Below are positions 44,829-54,535 of a stretch of 64,000 nt of DNA, piece after piece. The notes below the pieces were generated by a model. That model was given only the letters and a program-made list of their open reading frames with translations. It searched no databases and was not told the origin of the DNA. This DNA comes from Bog-159 sp963818855 (GTDB lineage: Bacteria > Acidobacteriota > Terriglobia > Bryobacterales > Bryobacteraceae). The position numbers were made by a program, and so were the translations under genes. The stretch's first letter is position 1, and every line of letters starts with the position of its first letter. The DNA lies in contig CAWFUH010000004.1 in assembly GCA_963818855.1 (NCBI GenBank), forward strand, positions 186,001 through 250,000, written 5' to 3'.

Positions 44829-45413
44829 ATGCCCGATTCGGGGGAGCATCCGCCGACCGTCCGTCAGCTCATGGCGGATTTTCGAGGCGGGAAGCCGGAA
44901 GCCGCGAATCACCTGGTCGAGCTGTTCTACCCGGAGCTACGCAGGCTGGCCGCCCAGCGCATGCAGCGCGAGCGTCGCGACCACACCTGGCAACCTACCG
45001 CGTTGGTGAACGAACTCTACCTGGTTCTGGCGCGCATCAAGGCCCTGCCACCGCCTGGGCCCCATGCTGAATCCGAAAAAGCCGCGTTTCTCGGGCTGGC
45101 GGGCTTTCTTATGAAACGGCTGCTCATCCACCATGCGCGTCCCCTGGCGCGCCGCGCGGGGAAGTCTGCCCCACCGGAGGAGCTGGACACCCCTGCTCCG
45201 GACGATAAGGACCTCACCGAGATCGAAGAGCTACTGACCAGGCTGGGCCACATCGATCCGATGTTGCCGCAGATTGTAGAAATGAAAATCTTCGAAGGTG
45301 TGGAGAGAGAGGAAATTGCGGCGCGGCTGGGGTGTTCGTTACGCACGGTGGGCCGCCGTTGGGAATTCGCGCGCAAGTGGTTAGAGGAGGCCATGGCGCC
45401 CGATCGCAAATGA
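44829..45413 (+). CDS. ECF-type RNA polymerase sigma factor
   Basis: 194 residues of the Sig-70_X6 (TIGR02999) type: region 2 YPELRRLAAQRMQRERRDHT then WQPTALVNELYL, and region 4 EMKIFEGVEREEIAARLGCS then LRTVGRRWEFARKWL. This subgroup is usually encoded next to a Ser/Thr kinase, and here its stop overlaps the kinase start (ATGA). The sigma factor is thus likely controlled by phosphorylation or co-expression, not by a membrane anti-sigma. Confidence 0.93.
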   Translation: MPDSGEHPPTVRQLMADFRGGKPEAANHLVELFYPELRRLAAQRMQRERRDHTWQPTALVNELYLVLARIKALPPPGPHAESEKAAFLGLAGFLMKRLLIHHARPLARRAGKSAPPEELDTPAPDDKDLTEIEELLTRLGHIDPMLPQIVEMKIFEGVEREEIAARLGCSLRTVGRRWEFARKWLEEAMAPDRK

Positions 45414-48202
45414 CGGAAGAACAATGGCGGGAAGCGTGGGTCGCGTTTCGGGCCGCCGAAAACCTCCCGGAGGAAGAAGCCGCGGAACTCCTGGAGCAAT
45501 CGCCCATGAGTGCCGAAGTGCGGGATGCGGTGGTCGAGATGCTTCACTCCGGTGGATCGGCCACCCGCAGCCGTGCGTCCGGATTAGCGCACAGCAACTC
45601 GGCGGCGCGTCCTTTGCCGGTGCACCCATTATCGTTAGCCGCCGGCACCGAGATTGACCGTTATGTGTTGCTGGAGAAGATCGGCGAAGGCGGGATGGGC
45701 GAAGTGTGGCTTGCCGGGCAGAAGGAACCAGTGCAACGCCAGGTAGCGCTCAAGTTGATCAAAACCGGCTCCGGCAGCCGCGAGGTGATGGCCCGATTTG
45801 AATCCGAGCGCCAGGCGTTAGCGCTGATGGACCATCCGGGCATCGCCAAAGTGTTCGACGCCGGGTCCACGGCGCAGGGCGTGCCGTATTTCGTAATGGA
45901 ATACGCCGCTGGCGAACCGATCACGACCTATTGCGACCGGCGGCGCCTGAGCACCCGTGAGCGGCTGGAACTGTTCATCCAGGTCTGCGAAGCGGTGCAA
46001 CATGCACATCGTAAGGCCATCATTCACCGCGATCTGAAGCCGTCGAACATTCTGGTCGTCGAAATCGAGGGACGGCCGTCTCCCAAGATCATCGATTTCG
46101 GCATTGCCAAGCCAGTGAACCAGAAATTGAGCGCGGACAGCATCCACACAAGTTTTGGCGCACTGGTGGGAACACCGGAATATATGAGCCCGGAACAGGC
46201 GGCTACCGGGGGCGCCGATATCGACACACGCACCGACGTCTATTCGCTCGGCATCGTTTTTTACGAGCTGCTGGCGGGCGCGCGGCCCATCGATCTCCAC
46301 CAAATGGGACTGGAGGAGTTTCTGCGGCGGCTGCGCGAAGAAAATACGCCGCGTCCCAGTACACGCGTCAGCACGAAAGATGCGGCCGCTTCGAGCGAGG
46401 TGGCCAGGCGTCGCCAAACCGAACCGCGGGCGCTGGCCAGGCAGTTACGCGGGGATCTGGATGCCATCGCGCTCAAGGCTCTGGAGAAGGACCGTGAAAG
46501 GCGCTACGAATCGGCGGGCGCGCTGGCGCGGGATATTGAACGCTACCTGGCGGGCGAGGCGGTGGAAGCCCAGCCGCCGTCACGCAGCTATCGTTTGCGG
46601 AAGTTCGCTCGGCGGCACCGCTGGGTGCTGGGAGCAGCGGCGGCTCTGCTAACGCTGTTGATTGTGGCTGTCGTGTGGATGTCGGTGGCTTTGCGGCAGC
46701 AGATGCGTGCCAATGCCAACGCCGCAGCCCTGCGCGACGTGGTGCGCAAGGCGATGATCCAACGGCCCGCGCAATTGGCCCAACTACCCAACTCTTTGAA
46801 GCTCCGTTCCGATCTCATGAGCGACATGGAGGGCGCGCTGGCGGCCTTAAGCGGCGAAATCGGACGCGACCGGAACGCTGATCTGGAACTGGCGCGGGCT
46901 TATTACGCCATTGGCATCGTGAGAGGCGGTGACGTTTCCGACGGCTCCTTGGGGGAGTTCCAGACATCCATCAACTATTTCAAGCGATCGGGCGAAATCG
47001 CCGGCGGCCTGATCCACGCGCACCCCGAGGATAAAGATGCGCAGAAGATGTTTTTGACCAGCCAGATGGCCATCCTCTACAACTACCGCCGGTTCGAGCG
47101 CTTCGCGGAGGCCGAAAGAGTGGCGCGCCAAATTGTGGCTCACGCCCAGGCTTTACCATCACGCATGCATCGGGAAGACGCCTTCGTGGATTACGACATC
47201 GCGACGGCATACAAAGAAATCGCCGCGATGAAGACGAGCCAGGGCCAGATGGAGGAATCGCTGGCGCTGAATCGCCGCGCGCTAACTGCGTTTTCCGCGA
47301 ACATGCAGACGCAGTGGCTGAAATCGCCGTTGGTGAAAAACAACTTGGCGGCGTGCAATGCCGACACCGGGCTTTCCGAGTGGCGATTGCATGGTTATTC
47401 CGCCGAAGCCTCGGCTCTAATGCATATCGGGCTGACGGCGGTCGAGGGATGTCCGGACAAGATGTGTAGATCACGAACGGCGGAGTTGGAGGGTTACGCC
47501 GGCCTGGTCGACTGGTCAGGCGGGCGAGAGAAAGATGGGCTGCGCTTGATGCAGCGGGGAGTCGCCGATTTTGACGCGATGTTGGCAGCGGACAGCGCCG
47601 ACGTGGTGGCCCGTACGGCGGTACAGTCGCTGCGCGGGAGTTATGCCCTGGCGCTGATTGCATCCGGACACCCGGGCGAGGCGCTCGGTGTCCTGCGCAA
47701 ATTCGTCAAGCCGAATGATTTGCAGGCTGAACCAAGGGATCTGCTGATCTACGGCCAGGCCCTTGAGGCGGACGGGCAAGGGATTGGCAGCGAACGTTAT
47801 TTTCAAGCGGCGAGCGACCGCCTGAACCAGGAGCATGCGAGTGGCTTTGAGCCGCAAACCATGCGCTGGGCCATCGCGCACACGCTCGCCGGCTGGGCAG
47901 ATCGCTTGCGAAAGTACCAGGAGGCGATCGGGTTCCGGCGTGAGGAAATGCGTCTGGCTGAGCATTTGCCCGCCGACGCCAGTACAGCCAGGATCTTTAG
48001 AAGCGCGAGCGCCGCGGCATTCGCCCGCAGCGTTGCTGCGATGCCGAATGCGCCGGCTGCGTTACGGGCGGAAGCGCTCCGGGCGCTCGCCGGCTGTTCG
48101 GAAAGCGTGCCGAGTCCTTACCGGGTGGAGCATGCCGGAATGATCGTGACGACGCCCACGCCACAGGAAGTCGTGAATCTGCAAGGGGCCCTCGGGAATT
48201 GA
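45410..48202 (+). CDS. Membrane Ser/Thr protein kinase with C-terminal TPR-like sensor region
   Basis: 930 residues from ATG 45410 (MTEEQWREAWVAFRAAENLP), preferred over an ATG at 45332 inside the sigma gene. Kinase domain about residues 85-375: GEGGMGEVWLAGQ, VALKLIK, HRDLKPSNILV, KIIDFGIAK, GTPEYMSPEQA, TDVYSLGIVFYELL. One transmembrane helix near residue 405-430 (VLGAAAALLTLLIVAVVWMS), then an extracytoplasmic ~500-residue helical repeat region. Hanks-type kinase that probably signals to the overlapping sigma factor. Confidence 0.93.
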   Translation: MTEEQWREAWVAFRAAENLPEEEAAELLEQSPMSAEVRDAVVEMLHSGGSATRSRASGLAHSNSAARPLPVHPLSLAAGTEIDRYVLLEKIGEGGMGEVWLAGQKEPVQRQVALKLIKTGSGSREVMARFESERQALALMDHPGIAKVFDAGSTAQGVPYFVMEYAAGEPITTYCDRRRLSTRERLELFIQVCEAVQHAHRKAIIHRDLKPSNILVVEIEGRPSPKIIDFGIAKPVNQKLSADSIHTSFGALVGTPEYMSPEQAATGGADIDTRTDVYSLGIVFYELLAGARPIDLHQMGLEEFLRRLREENTPRPSTRVSTKDAAASSEVARRRQTEPRALARQLRGDLDAIALKALEKDRERRYESAGALARDIERYLAGEAVEAQPPSRSYRLRKFARRHRWVLGAAAALLTLLIVAVVWMSVALRQQMRANANAAALRDVVRKAMIQRPAQLAQLPNSLKLRSDLMSDMEGALAALSGEIGRDRNADLELARAYYAIGIVRGGDVSDGSLGEFQTSINYFKRSGEIAGGLIHAHPEDKDAQKMFLTSQMAILYNYRRFERFAEAERVARQIVAHAQALPSRMHREDAFVDYDIATAYKEIAAMKTSQGQMEESLALNRRALTAFSANMQTQWLKSPLVKNNLAACNADTGLSEWRLHGYSAEASALMHIGLTAVEGCPDKMCRSRTAELEGYAGLVDWSGGREKDGLRLMQRGVADFDAMLAADSADVVARTAVQSLRGSYALALIASGHPGEALGVLRKFVKPNDLQAEPRDLLIYGQALEADGQGIGSERYFQAASDRLNQEHASGFEPQTMRWAIAHTLAGWADRLRKYQEAIGFRREEMRLAEHLPADASTARIFRSASAAAFARSVAAMPNAPAALRAEALRALAGCSESVPSPYRVEHAGMIVTTPTPQEVVNLQGALGN

Positions 48203-48570
48203 TCGTCTAGTGCGCGTTAGGCCGCATATTTTTGTGGCACGCCGCCCGCAGCGGCGGCCGTGGCCCTTACACGATATTCTACCGGGCCGGCTGCTCGACA
48301 TCGCGCATCGTGAGAGCCGCGGCCTCAGACCGGCGCCGCGCGGCCCCACAGCATGGCGTGCCCTTCCCGCAGCTTAGTTTAGTGGCCGCGGGCAGTTCTG
48401 TTCACCAGCGGCCCGCTGTCCGTCGCCGCGACCGCCGGCGTGCGGATGGACGACTCGAATCGGCGACGACAGACGAAATGCCCGTTTTTCGTCCACAGGG
48501 CGTGATCCGGACTGCCAGGACCGATTTCAATAATATTAGATAACACCCACCGAATCACCAGTTTATGATT
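48203..48570. other. GC-rich gene-free region with dispersed-repeat piece
   Basis: No gene seen. 48236-48275 (GCACGCCGCCCGCAGCGGCG then GCCGTGGCCCTTACACGAT) matches repeat blocks at 50372-50410 and 54737-54777. Another shared piece is GTCCGTCGCCGCGACCGCCG at 48419. Confidence 0.5.
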
Positions 48571-48579
48571 GAAGAGCCC

Positions 48580-50168
48580 ATCCCTCAATACCAGGGGATA
48601 TCGCGACAGCTACCCGTGCTTCGAAACCCTATGGCGGTACTCGTGAGCTGTCCGCCAAGCGAGGATATGACGGATGCAAGTTCTTGTGCATGCGCCGCTT
48701 GGCCATGCTTGTCTTGTCATTCGCGCTCCAGCGGGTATTCAATAGGGGAGTCGCCCTAGGCACGCTGCTATTTCTCGCAATCGACCCAACGGTTGCGGCA
48801 CACCTGCCCGCCGTCATGACCGACCTGCCGGTGGCCCTCCTCTCAACAACCGCCGTGGTCCTCGCCGCCAACGCATTTCGCGAGTGGATCTGGACGGACC
48901 TTGCCGCTTGCTCCACATTTCTCGGGCTCGCGTTGGCCACAAAACATTCCTCCCCGGTGGTGGTCCTGAGCGTAGCTCTCGTTGGCGCCGTGCTTACCAT
49001 TGTTCAGCCGGTGCACTCGAAGAAGAACTCGCGCTGGATGAAAATCATGAAGCTTTGCGCGGTGCTCGCCGGGGCAATGGCCGTCCTGTGGGGTTCCTAC
49101 CTGTTCGGCTTTTCCGAAACGCTCAATGGACGCGAGTCGTTCAACCGTCCTCTCGCACTGAAGATCGCGGATGTGACTTCGCCCGGATATCGCGCGGTGC
49201 TCACCCCGATGGCCGTCACGCATGTGGTCCCCCGCACCTACCTCTCGGGTTTTGCAGATACCATCCGCGCGGGAATGGAAGGCCGGGAGAACCCTCAGCT
49301 GATCTTCGGCAGGACATACCACTTCAGAGGCCCAAAGTACTTCTTCCCCGCAATCATTGCCGTTAAAGTGCCCATCGGTCTGACTGTAGTGATGCTGCTC
49401 GGTTTGTCCCTCTTTCTTAGGGGCCGCATCCCGCAGGACTGGATCTTTCCTTGCGCGGTTGTGTTGGCCGTCGCGGGCTTGATCCTGCTCGTTCTTTCGG
49501 CTGGAGAGACCTATGCGGGAATCCGGCACGCTCTGCCTGTGGCCGTTCCGCTCTCCGTATTCGCGGGGATCGGTGTTGAGATGGCGCTATCGTCCAAGAC
49601 ATGGCTACTCAAGATTCTCGTCGCGCACGCCTTCGCCGCCGCGGCAGGTTCGGCGTTGCCGCAGATGCGGCCCTGGGAATATTTCGACGAGTTCGTGGGC
49701 GGCACGGCGAACGCTTACAAGTATTTCGTCGATGAAGGCGGGCACCTTGGACAACGGGCGAAGGAACTTGCCCGTACTCCGACGTGCGTTGAAACCCAAT
49801 GACCTTCGGCCCGTCTGTTTCACCGATACTCCGGACGAAGGGATGATCGCCAGAGGCATCGATTGTTTTGGAAGCAAACGCGATAAGGATCGGGTCGACC
49901 TCCCGGAAAGATCCGGGACCGTTTTTGCTACAGCAGACTACTTCTTTCGAAATAGTTATTGGGACCGCGCGGCCCTGCGGGGGGCCACGCCGGTGATGCG
50001 ATTTGGTAACCTACTTATCTTCCGTGGAACCTTTACTTGCCTGGGCAGGCGGCTTCGGCGCTTTATTACCGGGGACTCGACAACATTTATGGCGAGAAAC
50101 CCGATGAACCAGAGGCTGAAAGGATGCTGCGCCACTCCGTGGAATTCGACCCAAACGCCGTTACCTGA
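48580..50168 (+). pseudogene. Glycosyltransferase-39-like membrane protein gene with several frameshifts
   Basis: Pieces in order: GYRDSYPCFETLWRYS (about 48597-48647); after an extra T, ELSAKRGYDGCKFLCMRRLA then a long frame to about 49770 with multiple TM segments (PAVMTDLPVALLSTTAVVLA, IRHALPVAVPLSVFAGIGVE); then a shift to LKPNDLRPVCFTDTPDEGMI and RNSYWDRAALRGATPVMRFG, and another to LPGQAASALYYRGLDNIYGE ending EFDPNAVT. An intact relative would be an ArnT/Pmt-like dolichyl-phosphate-type transferase with a TPR tail. The longest open stretch is 48684-49802. Confidence 0.65.
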
Positions 50169-50234
50169 AATTCGGCGATGTTGCCCGACCGGCGCTTCGT
50201 GCAGCCTGGTGGCCGCCATCCAATTCCTGGCACC

Positions 50235-50410
50235 ATCCCGTTGTCCGTCTCCGCGACCGCGTGCGCGGCGGGATGCGCGCCGCGCGGAGGCGCCGCATTC
50301 TGCCTATCCTTTGAAGCGGTGACCCTCTGCGCGACTGGCCCTGCCGGCGTGCGAGCAGTATGGCCGCACGTGACACGCCGCCCGCGGCAGCGGCCGTGCC
50401 CTTCCCCGAT
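50235..50410. repeat. Dispersed GC-rich repeat, copy 2
   Basis: Block running from GTCCGTCTCCGCGACCGCG through GGATGCGCGCCGCGC, GGAGGCGCCG, GGTGACCCTCTGCGCGACTG, CTGCCGGCGTGCGAGCAG to ACACGCCGCCCGCGGCAGCG. The same order of words is seen at 56742-56892 and in part at 54688-54777 and 48236-48440. No coding sense found. Confidence 0.6.
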
Positions 50411-50799
50411 ACGTTAGTGGCCATCCCTGCCACTCGACGCGGCCCATCGCGAGCGCCGCGGCCTCGGACCGGCGCAGGAGCAGGGCTGGCGCTTCGAGTA
50501 GGCCGGTCCCGGCTGGCTGGTTCCGCCGCCAGCCGCCAGTTGCCTGCCGCTCGCAGCGATGGCCACGCCGGGCGCCGGGTGCCGGAGGTGTGCGAGCGAT
50601 TAGGCCGCGCGATACACAGCCCGCGCCCTACAGCGTGTCTTTTCGGCAAGCCTGCGCGACGGAAAGTTTGCCAGCCCCGACCATACAGCGTGTATCCTAT
50701 ACCGTCCGCTACACTTGGACTATACGAGGCTCAGAGCCGCCTCGACGCGTCTCCGACCTTCCGGCGGAAGGCGACCAAAGCCCGCATTCGTGAAACTGG

Positions 50800-50940
50800 T
50801 TGCACCGTTCCAAGCGGGCCAGAAACAGCAGGTAAGCCCTGGCGAGCATGCGTTTGCCGTCGCCCGACGGAACTTCCTCGACCAGGACGGCACCGTACCG
50901 CCGGCAAATCGACTCGCCGCATTGTGTACAGGACCTGACG
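50800..50940 (-). pseudogene. ISL3 transposase fragment
   Basis: Minus-strand CRRYGAVLVEEVPSGDGKRM then ARAYLLFLARLERC matches the ISL3 transposase segment CRRCQAVVVEEVPWGNGKHQ then NAYMLFLARWARR of the elements at 38-41 kb, with preceding MRRVD in another frame. A diverged remnant of a different ISL3 member. Confidence 0.65.
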
Positions 50941-50990
50941 CGAGAGCACACAGATTCGGCCGACGAGGCCAAAATTTCTTCCTTTCCCCC

Positions 50991-51021
50991 TTGACCCTCA
51001 CGTTACGTGATCCCCTAGAAT
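50991..51021 (+). promoter_or_regulatory. MerR-type promoter with 19-bp spacer
   Basis: TTGACC (50991-50996), 19-bp spacer, TAGAAT (51016-51021). The spacer carries the dyad TCACG-TTA-CGTGA (50998-51010). Overlong 19-bp spacers with a central dyad are the hallmark of MerR-family-controlled promoters, and the MerR-cupin gene starts 45 bp downstream, so autoregulation is expected. Confidence 0.82.
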
Positions 51022-51065
51022 ACAAAGTGGACGCAGGGACTAACGGGTCTCTGCCGAGAAGAGCG

Positions 51066-51938
51066 ATGGCTTACACAGTCAAACAAGTGGCCGAGATGTC
51101 GGGCGTCAGCGTGCGCACGCTTCATTTCTACGATGAGACGGGCCTGCTGAAGCCCGCCTATCACGGGGCGAATGGCTACAGGTTCTACGAGGAAGCACAG
51201 CTCCTGACCCTCCAGCAAATCCTGTTCTACCGGGAGCTGGGGTTCGAGTTGAAGCAAATCGAACGAATCCTGGGCCGGGCCGATTTCGAAAAAGTTGCCG
51301 TCCTGCAATCGCACCGGGAGGTTCTGCAAGAAAACCTCGCCCGGACGCAGACGTTGATTGAAACCATCGACAAAACCGTCCAGCACCTGAAAGGAACCAA
51401 GAAAATGAAGACTGAGGAGATGTTTCTGGGCTTCAGCGTCGGCTCCGGGAAAGACCGATTCGATGAGCGAATCCAACTCGGCGGCGAACCGCACGATTGT
51501 AAGGTCTCTGCACGGGACACCCATGGCGCCATGTGCGTTTTCGAATTCACCGGCGGAGGCGGCGGGCCCCGCCACCTCCACCACGACCAGGAAGAGTGGA
51601 TCTACGTCATTGATGGCGAGTTTGAATTTGAGGTTCGCGATAAGCGATTTCGCGTGGGCGCCGGTGAGTCCGTTTTCCTACCGCGAAATGTTCCTCACGC
51701 GTGGGCTTGCGTGAGTGAGAAGCCGGGCAAGATTATCAATGTGTACCGACCCGCAGGCAAGGTCGAGGAGTTCTTCCGCGAGTTAGGTAAGTATAACGGC
51801 AAGCCGTACGTCCATGAGGTCCTGTCGATTGATGAATTTCGTCGGTTGTTCCACGACCACGGGATGGATCTTCTCGGCCCACCCCTCCTAGGAGAATGGG
51901 AAGTCGAAGAAGACGGACGAATCACACAGATCGCCTAA
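51066..51938 (+). CDS. MerR-family regulator fused to a cupin domain
   Basis: 290 residues from MAYTVKQVAEMSGVSVRTLH (an ORF extends upstream to 50715 but only through ISL3 debris). Residues 1-110 are a MerR HTH and coiled coil (TGLLKPAYHGANGYRFYEEA, ELGFELKQIERIL). Residues ~120-240 form a cupin with RHLHHDQEEWIYVIDGEFEF (metal-ligand His/His/Glu) and LPRNVPHAW (His). The cupin replaces the usual TipAS or metal-binding effector domain, suggesting direct sensing of a small molecule or metal. No target gene other than itself is adjacent. Confidence 0.88.
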   Translation: MAYTVKQVAEMSGVSVRTLHFYDETGLLKPAYHGANGYRFYEEAQLLTLQQILFYRELGFELKQIERILGRADFEKVAVLQSHREVLQENLARTQTLIETIDKTVQHLKGTKKMKTEEMFLGFSVGSGKDRFDERIQLGGEPHDCKVSARDTHGAMCVFEFTGGGGGPRHLHHDQEEWIYVIDGEFEFEVRDKRFRVGAGESVFLPRNVPHAWACVSEKPGKIINVYRPAGKVEEFFRELGKYNGKPYVHEVLSIDEFRRLFHDHGMDLLGPPLLGEWEVEEDGRITQIA

Positions 51939-52000
51939 CCATGCGGCGACTTCCCCGAACAGCGCTTTCGACTGGTTGAATCCACCAGCGTTATGAAGCG

Positions 52001-52555
52001 ATGGGCTGTTCTCGGGCGCCCGCGCTACCGGATCCGGAGTTGCCGGCGGCAGGCGCTATTCAGAAGGAGGAAACGAGGATACGACGAAAACGGATTGCGG
52101 CCCTGACCTTGCTGCTCGCCTTCTTAGCGCTGCTGAGAATTCACGCGGCCCTGGCGGATGATGACGACGAGCGTTCGATACCTGTCCTCAATGGGCGCTT
52201 GATCACTGCGACATTTCTGGCCCGAAGGCCGATTTCCGCGCACTTCGCAGCCTACACACGACCGGGGCAGGTGCCCGATTCCAACCGGATTCTCTTCTGT
52301 CGTACTTCAAACGTCGGCGAGCCGCTCGCCGATCGGGGCCATCACCCAGCGACCCTGTCAATTGGCCCGACTGGAACAAACGCACTTTTAATTCCACCGC
52401 AATTCGTGGCGGCCAGCGGGCAGGTTTCTATACTCGGGGCATGGCTCAGATGTCCAGCGCGAAGAACGCCGACTGCCCATTTCACCGGTTGGAGCAATCC
52501 GCTGGGTCTCTTCATCAACAATGAGTGCCTCAGGAGGATGCCGCATGGGATTTGA
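52001..52555 (+). CDS. Possible small secreted protein, doubtful
   Basis: Open frame with a signal-peptide-like stretch, RIAALTLLLAFLALLRIHAA, then an acidic patch ADDDDERSIPVLNGRLITAT. A strong GGAGGAAACG lies directly before that stretch (about 52064) but no ATG/GTG/TTG follows at proper distance in frame; the only ATG is at 52001. Its tail overlaps the HD-protein start. Could be a start-codon-mutated relic. Confidence 0.35.
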   Translation: MGCSRAPALPDPELPAAGAIQKEETRIRRKRIAALTLLLAFLALLRIHAALADDDDERSIPVLNGRLITATFLARRPISAHFAAYTRPGQVPDSNRILFCRTSNVGEPLADRGHHPATLSIGPTGTNALLIPPQFVAASGQVSILGAWLRCPARRTPTAHFTGWSNPLGLFINNECLRRMPHGI

Positions 52556-53324
52556 TCGGAGGGCCTTTCTAGCGACCTTGGGCACCGCGGCGGCTATCAA
52601 GCCTATGCCCTCGGAGGCGCTCGCCGACGCGCTGGAGCATCATATGATGGAGACGCTCGACGAACAGACCACCTCAAACGAACTCAAGGTTCGGCGCGGC
52701 GCCGGAACCCTATTCGGCGGTCCCTCACCATCAGGGGTGGCACTCGGGCTCAGAGCAATCGCGCCCATGCCGCAAAAGCCGACGCTGGCAGACTTTTTTC
52801 AATATCGGTTCGCGCCGGCGACGCATGTCCTGCAGAGTGCAACTGATGCCATGAAGAGGGGTGAGAAAGAAGAAACGATTCTCGCCTGCCTGCTCCACGA
52901 CGTGGTTCTGAACTTAATAAAAGTCGACCACGGATGGTGGGGCGCGCAGATGCTGGCGCCCTACGTTTCGGCGAAGGTGAGTTGGGCCATCCGTTGTCAC
53001 CAGGCTCTGCGCTTCTACCCGGATCTCTCGGTCGGCTACGAGTACCCTGAGATGTACAACCGCATCTTCGGCAAGGACTATGTACCCCCACCCTATATCA
53101 AGAAGGCTTACGAGGAAGCCCGCAACCACAAGTGGTACATGGAGGCGCGCATGATCACGGTGCACGATCTCTACGCCTTTACTCCGAACATGAAGGTCTC
53201 ACTCGATCCCTTCATCGACATCATCGGCCGGCATTTCAAACAGCCCAAAGAAGGGCTCGGATACGACAACAGTCCCGTGGCACACATGTGGCGGACGCTC
53301 ATCTTTCCGGATAGCCCACTCTAA
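52545..53324 (+). CDS. Tat-exported HD-domain metal-dependent hydrolase/oxygenase-like protein
   Basis: 259 residues. The start ATG 52545 follows AGGAGG (52532-52537) at 7 nt, chosen over 52521. N-terminus MGFDRRAFLATLGTAAAIKP is a twin-arginine-like signal. HD-type motifs: THVLQSATDAMKRGEKEETI, ACLLHDVVLNLIKVDHGWWG and IRCHQALRFY, resembling the HD subgroup of PhnZ/inositol-oxygenase-like di-iron enzymes. The C-terminal region (MYNRIFGKDYVPPPYIKKAY) is not diagnostic. Substrate unknown. Confidence 0.75.
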   Translation: MGFDRRAFLATLGTAAAIKPMPSEALADALEHHMMETLDEQTTSNELKVRRGAGTLFGGPSPSGVALGLRAIAPMPQKPTLADFFQYRFAPATHVLQSATDAMKRGEKEETILACLLHDVVLNLIKVDHGWWGAQMLAPYVSAKVSWAIRCHQALRFYPDLSVGYEYPEMYNRIFGKDYVPPPYIKKAYEEARNHKWYMEARMITVHDLYAFTPNMKVSLDPFIDIIGRHFKQPKEGLGYDNSPVAHMWRTLIFPDSPL

Positions 53325-53410
53325 CGGCTGCGGAAAGACTGCTTTTTCCGGCCGTCTCTCGAGGGACGCGCGCGTAGCGGAAGCAGTGGTAGACAGCCGA
53401 AGGAGAGCAT

Positions 53411-54535
53411 ATGAACCTTACACGCCTTGAGCACCTGATTCTGTTGGCGGGTCTCGCCCAGCCATGCGCGTTTCCTCAAAGTAAATCGCAAGAGATTTTC
53501 CCGGGGAAGTCCTGGCAGCCAATATCATCCCTTGAACAGGCCGGATGGTCCACTGAGAAACTGGCAGCCGTCCGTGCCTATGCGGCGGCCGATTCGATTC
53601 ATACGTCCGCAGTGATGGTTGTCCAAGGTGGTGAGGTGGTCGATCAGTGGGGAGATATACATAAGAAGATCAGCTCCTATTCGGTCCGGAAGAGCCTGCT
53701 CAGCGTGTTGTACGGGATTTACTCCGCGGAGGGCGTAATTGACATCAACCAGACCCTGGAGCAATTGGGGATCGACGATTCGCCGGATCCGTTGACAAAA
53801 GAAGAGAAGCAGGCGCGGGTCGTGGATCTGCTGCGCGCGCGTTCGGGCGTCTATCACGCGGTGGATTTCGAAACCGAATCCATGAAAAGAAGCCGCCCGC
53901 CGCGCGGCAGCCACCCGCCAGGAACTCACTGGTATTACAACAACTGGGACTTCAATGTCTTGGGCGCCATTTTCGAGAAGAAGACGGGGCTGAAAATAGG
54001 CGACGCCTTTTATCGGCGGATCGCGAAACCGATTGGCATGCAGGATTTTCGGCCGGACGATGTGTATTACTTCGGAGGCCCGTTTTCCATATATCCGGCG
54101 TACCACTTCGAAGTTACGGCGCGTGATATGGCCCGCTTCGGACTACTCTACGTACGGCATGGCCGCTGGAACGGCAAACAGATCGTGCCCGCAGAATGGG
54201 TCGAGAAGATCAGTCACACCAATGAAATGGTGAAGGCCAACGGAGTCGATGTCGGCGGCGACGAATATCTCTGGTGGGTGGACTACGGCGGCGTTCATTT
54301 TCCGGAAGCCTCGCTCCCTGGCATATTCTCTGCGCGCGGAGCGGGCGCACACTACATTTTTATAATTCCGACTCTTGACATGGTCATCGTACACCGCACA
54401 GACAACGATCCTCCGGTCAAGGATGCCAGGACCATTACGGAAGTTGTGAACCGATCGTCGGTCAGCGAGGACCGGGCACAATTCGGTCATCTGGTGAGAT
54501 TGATTCTCGACGCCCGGACTTCCGCCCCGAGGTAA
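53411..54535 (+). CDS. Serine hydrolase, class C beta-lactamase/esterase family
   Basis: 374 residues with an N-terminal hydrophobic leader (LEHLILLAGLAQPCAFPQ), likely exported. Ser-x-x-Lys nucleophile motif in SYSVRKSLLSVLYG; Tyr-x-Asn in THWYYNNWDFNVLGAIFEK; a C-terminal GAGAHYIFIIPTLDMVIVHR where the KTG-like triad is replaced (HYI region). This pattern is closer to secreted esterases/D-amino peptidases than to true antibiotic hydrolysing enzymes. It follows the HD gene by 87 bp on the same strand. Confidence 0.85.
   Translation: MNLTRLEHLILLAGLAQPCAFPQSKSQEIFPGKSWQPISSLEQAGWSTEKLAAVRAYAAADSIHTSAVMVVQGGEVVDQWGDIHKKISSYSVRKSLLSVLYGIYSAEGVIDINQTLEQLGIDDSPDPLTKEEKQARVVDLLRARSGVYHAVDFETESMKRSRPPRGSHPPGTHWYYNNWDFNVLGAIFEKKTGLKIGDAFYRRIAKPIGMQDFRPDDVYYFGGPFSIYPAYHFEVTARDMARFGLLYVRHGRWNGKQIVPAEWVEKISHTNEMVKANGVDVGGDEYLWWVDYGGVHFPEASLPGIFSARGAGAHYIFIIPTLDMVIVHRTDNDPPVKDARTITEVVNRSSVSEDRAQFGHLVRLILDARTSAPR

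Noticed and set aside
50715..51065. Upstream extension of the MerR-cupin frame
   Set aside because: It crosses the ISL3 remnant and the promoter; the MerR N-terminus at 51066 is canonical.
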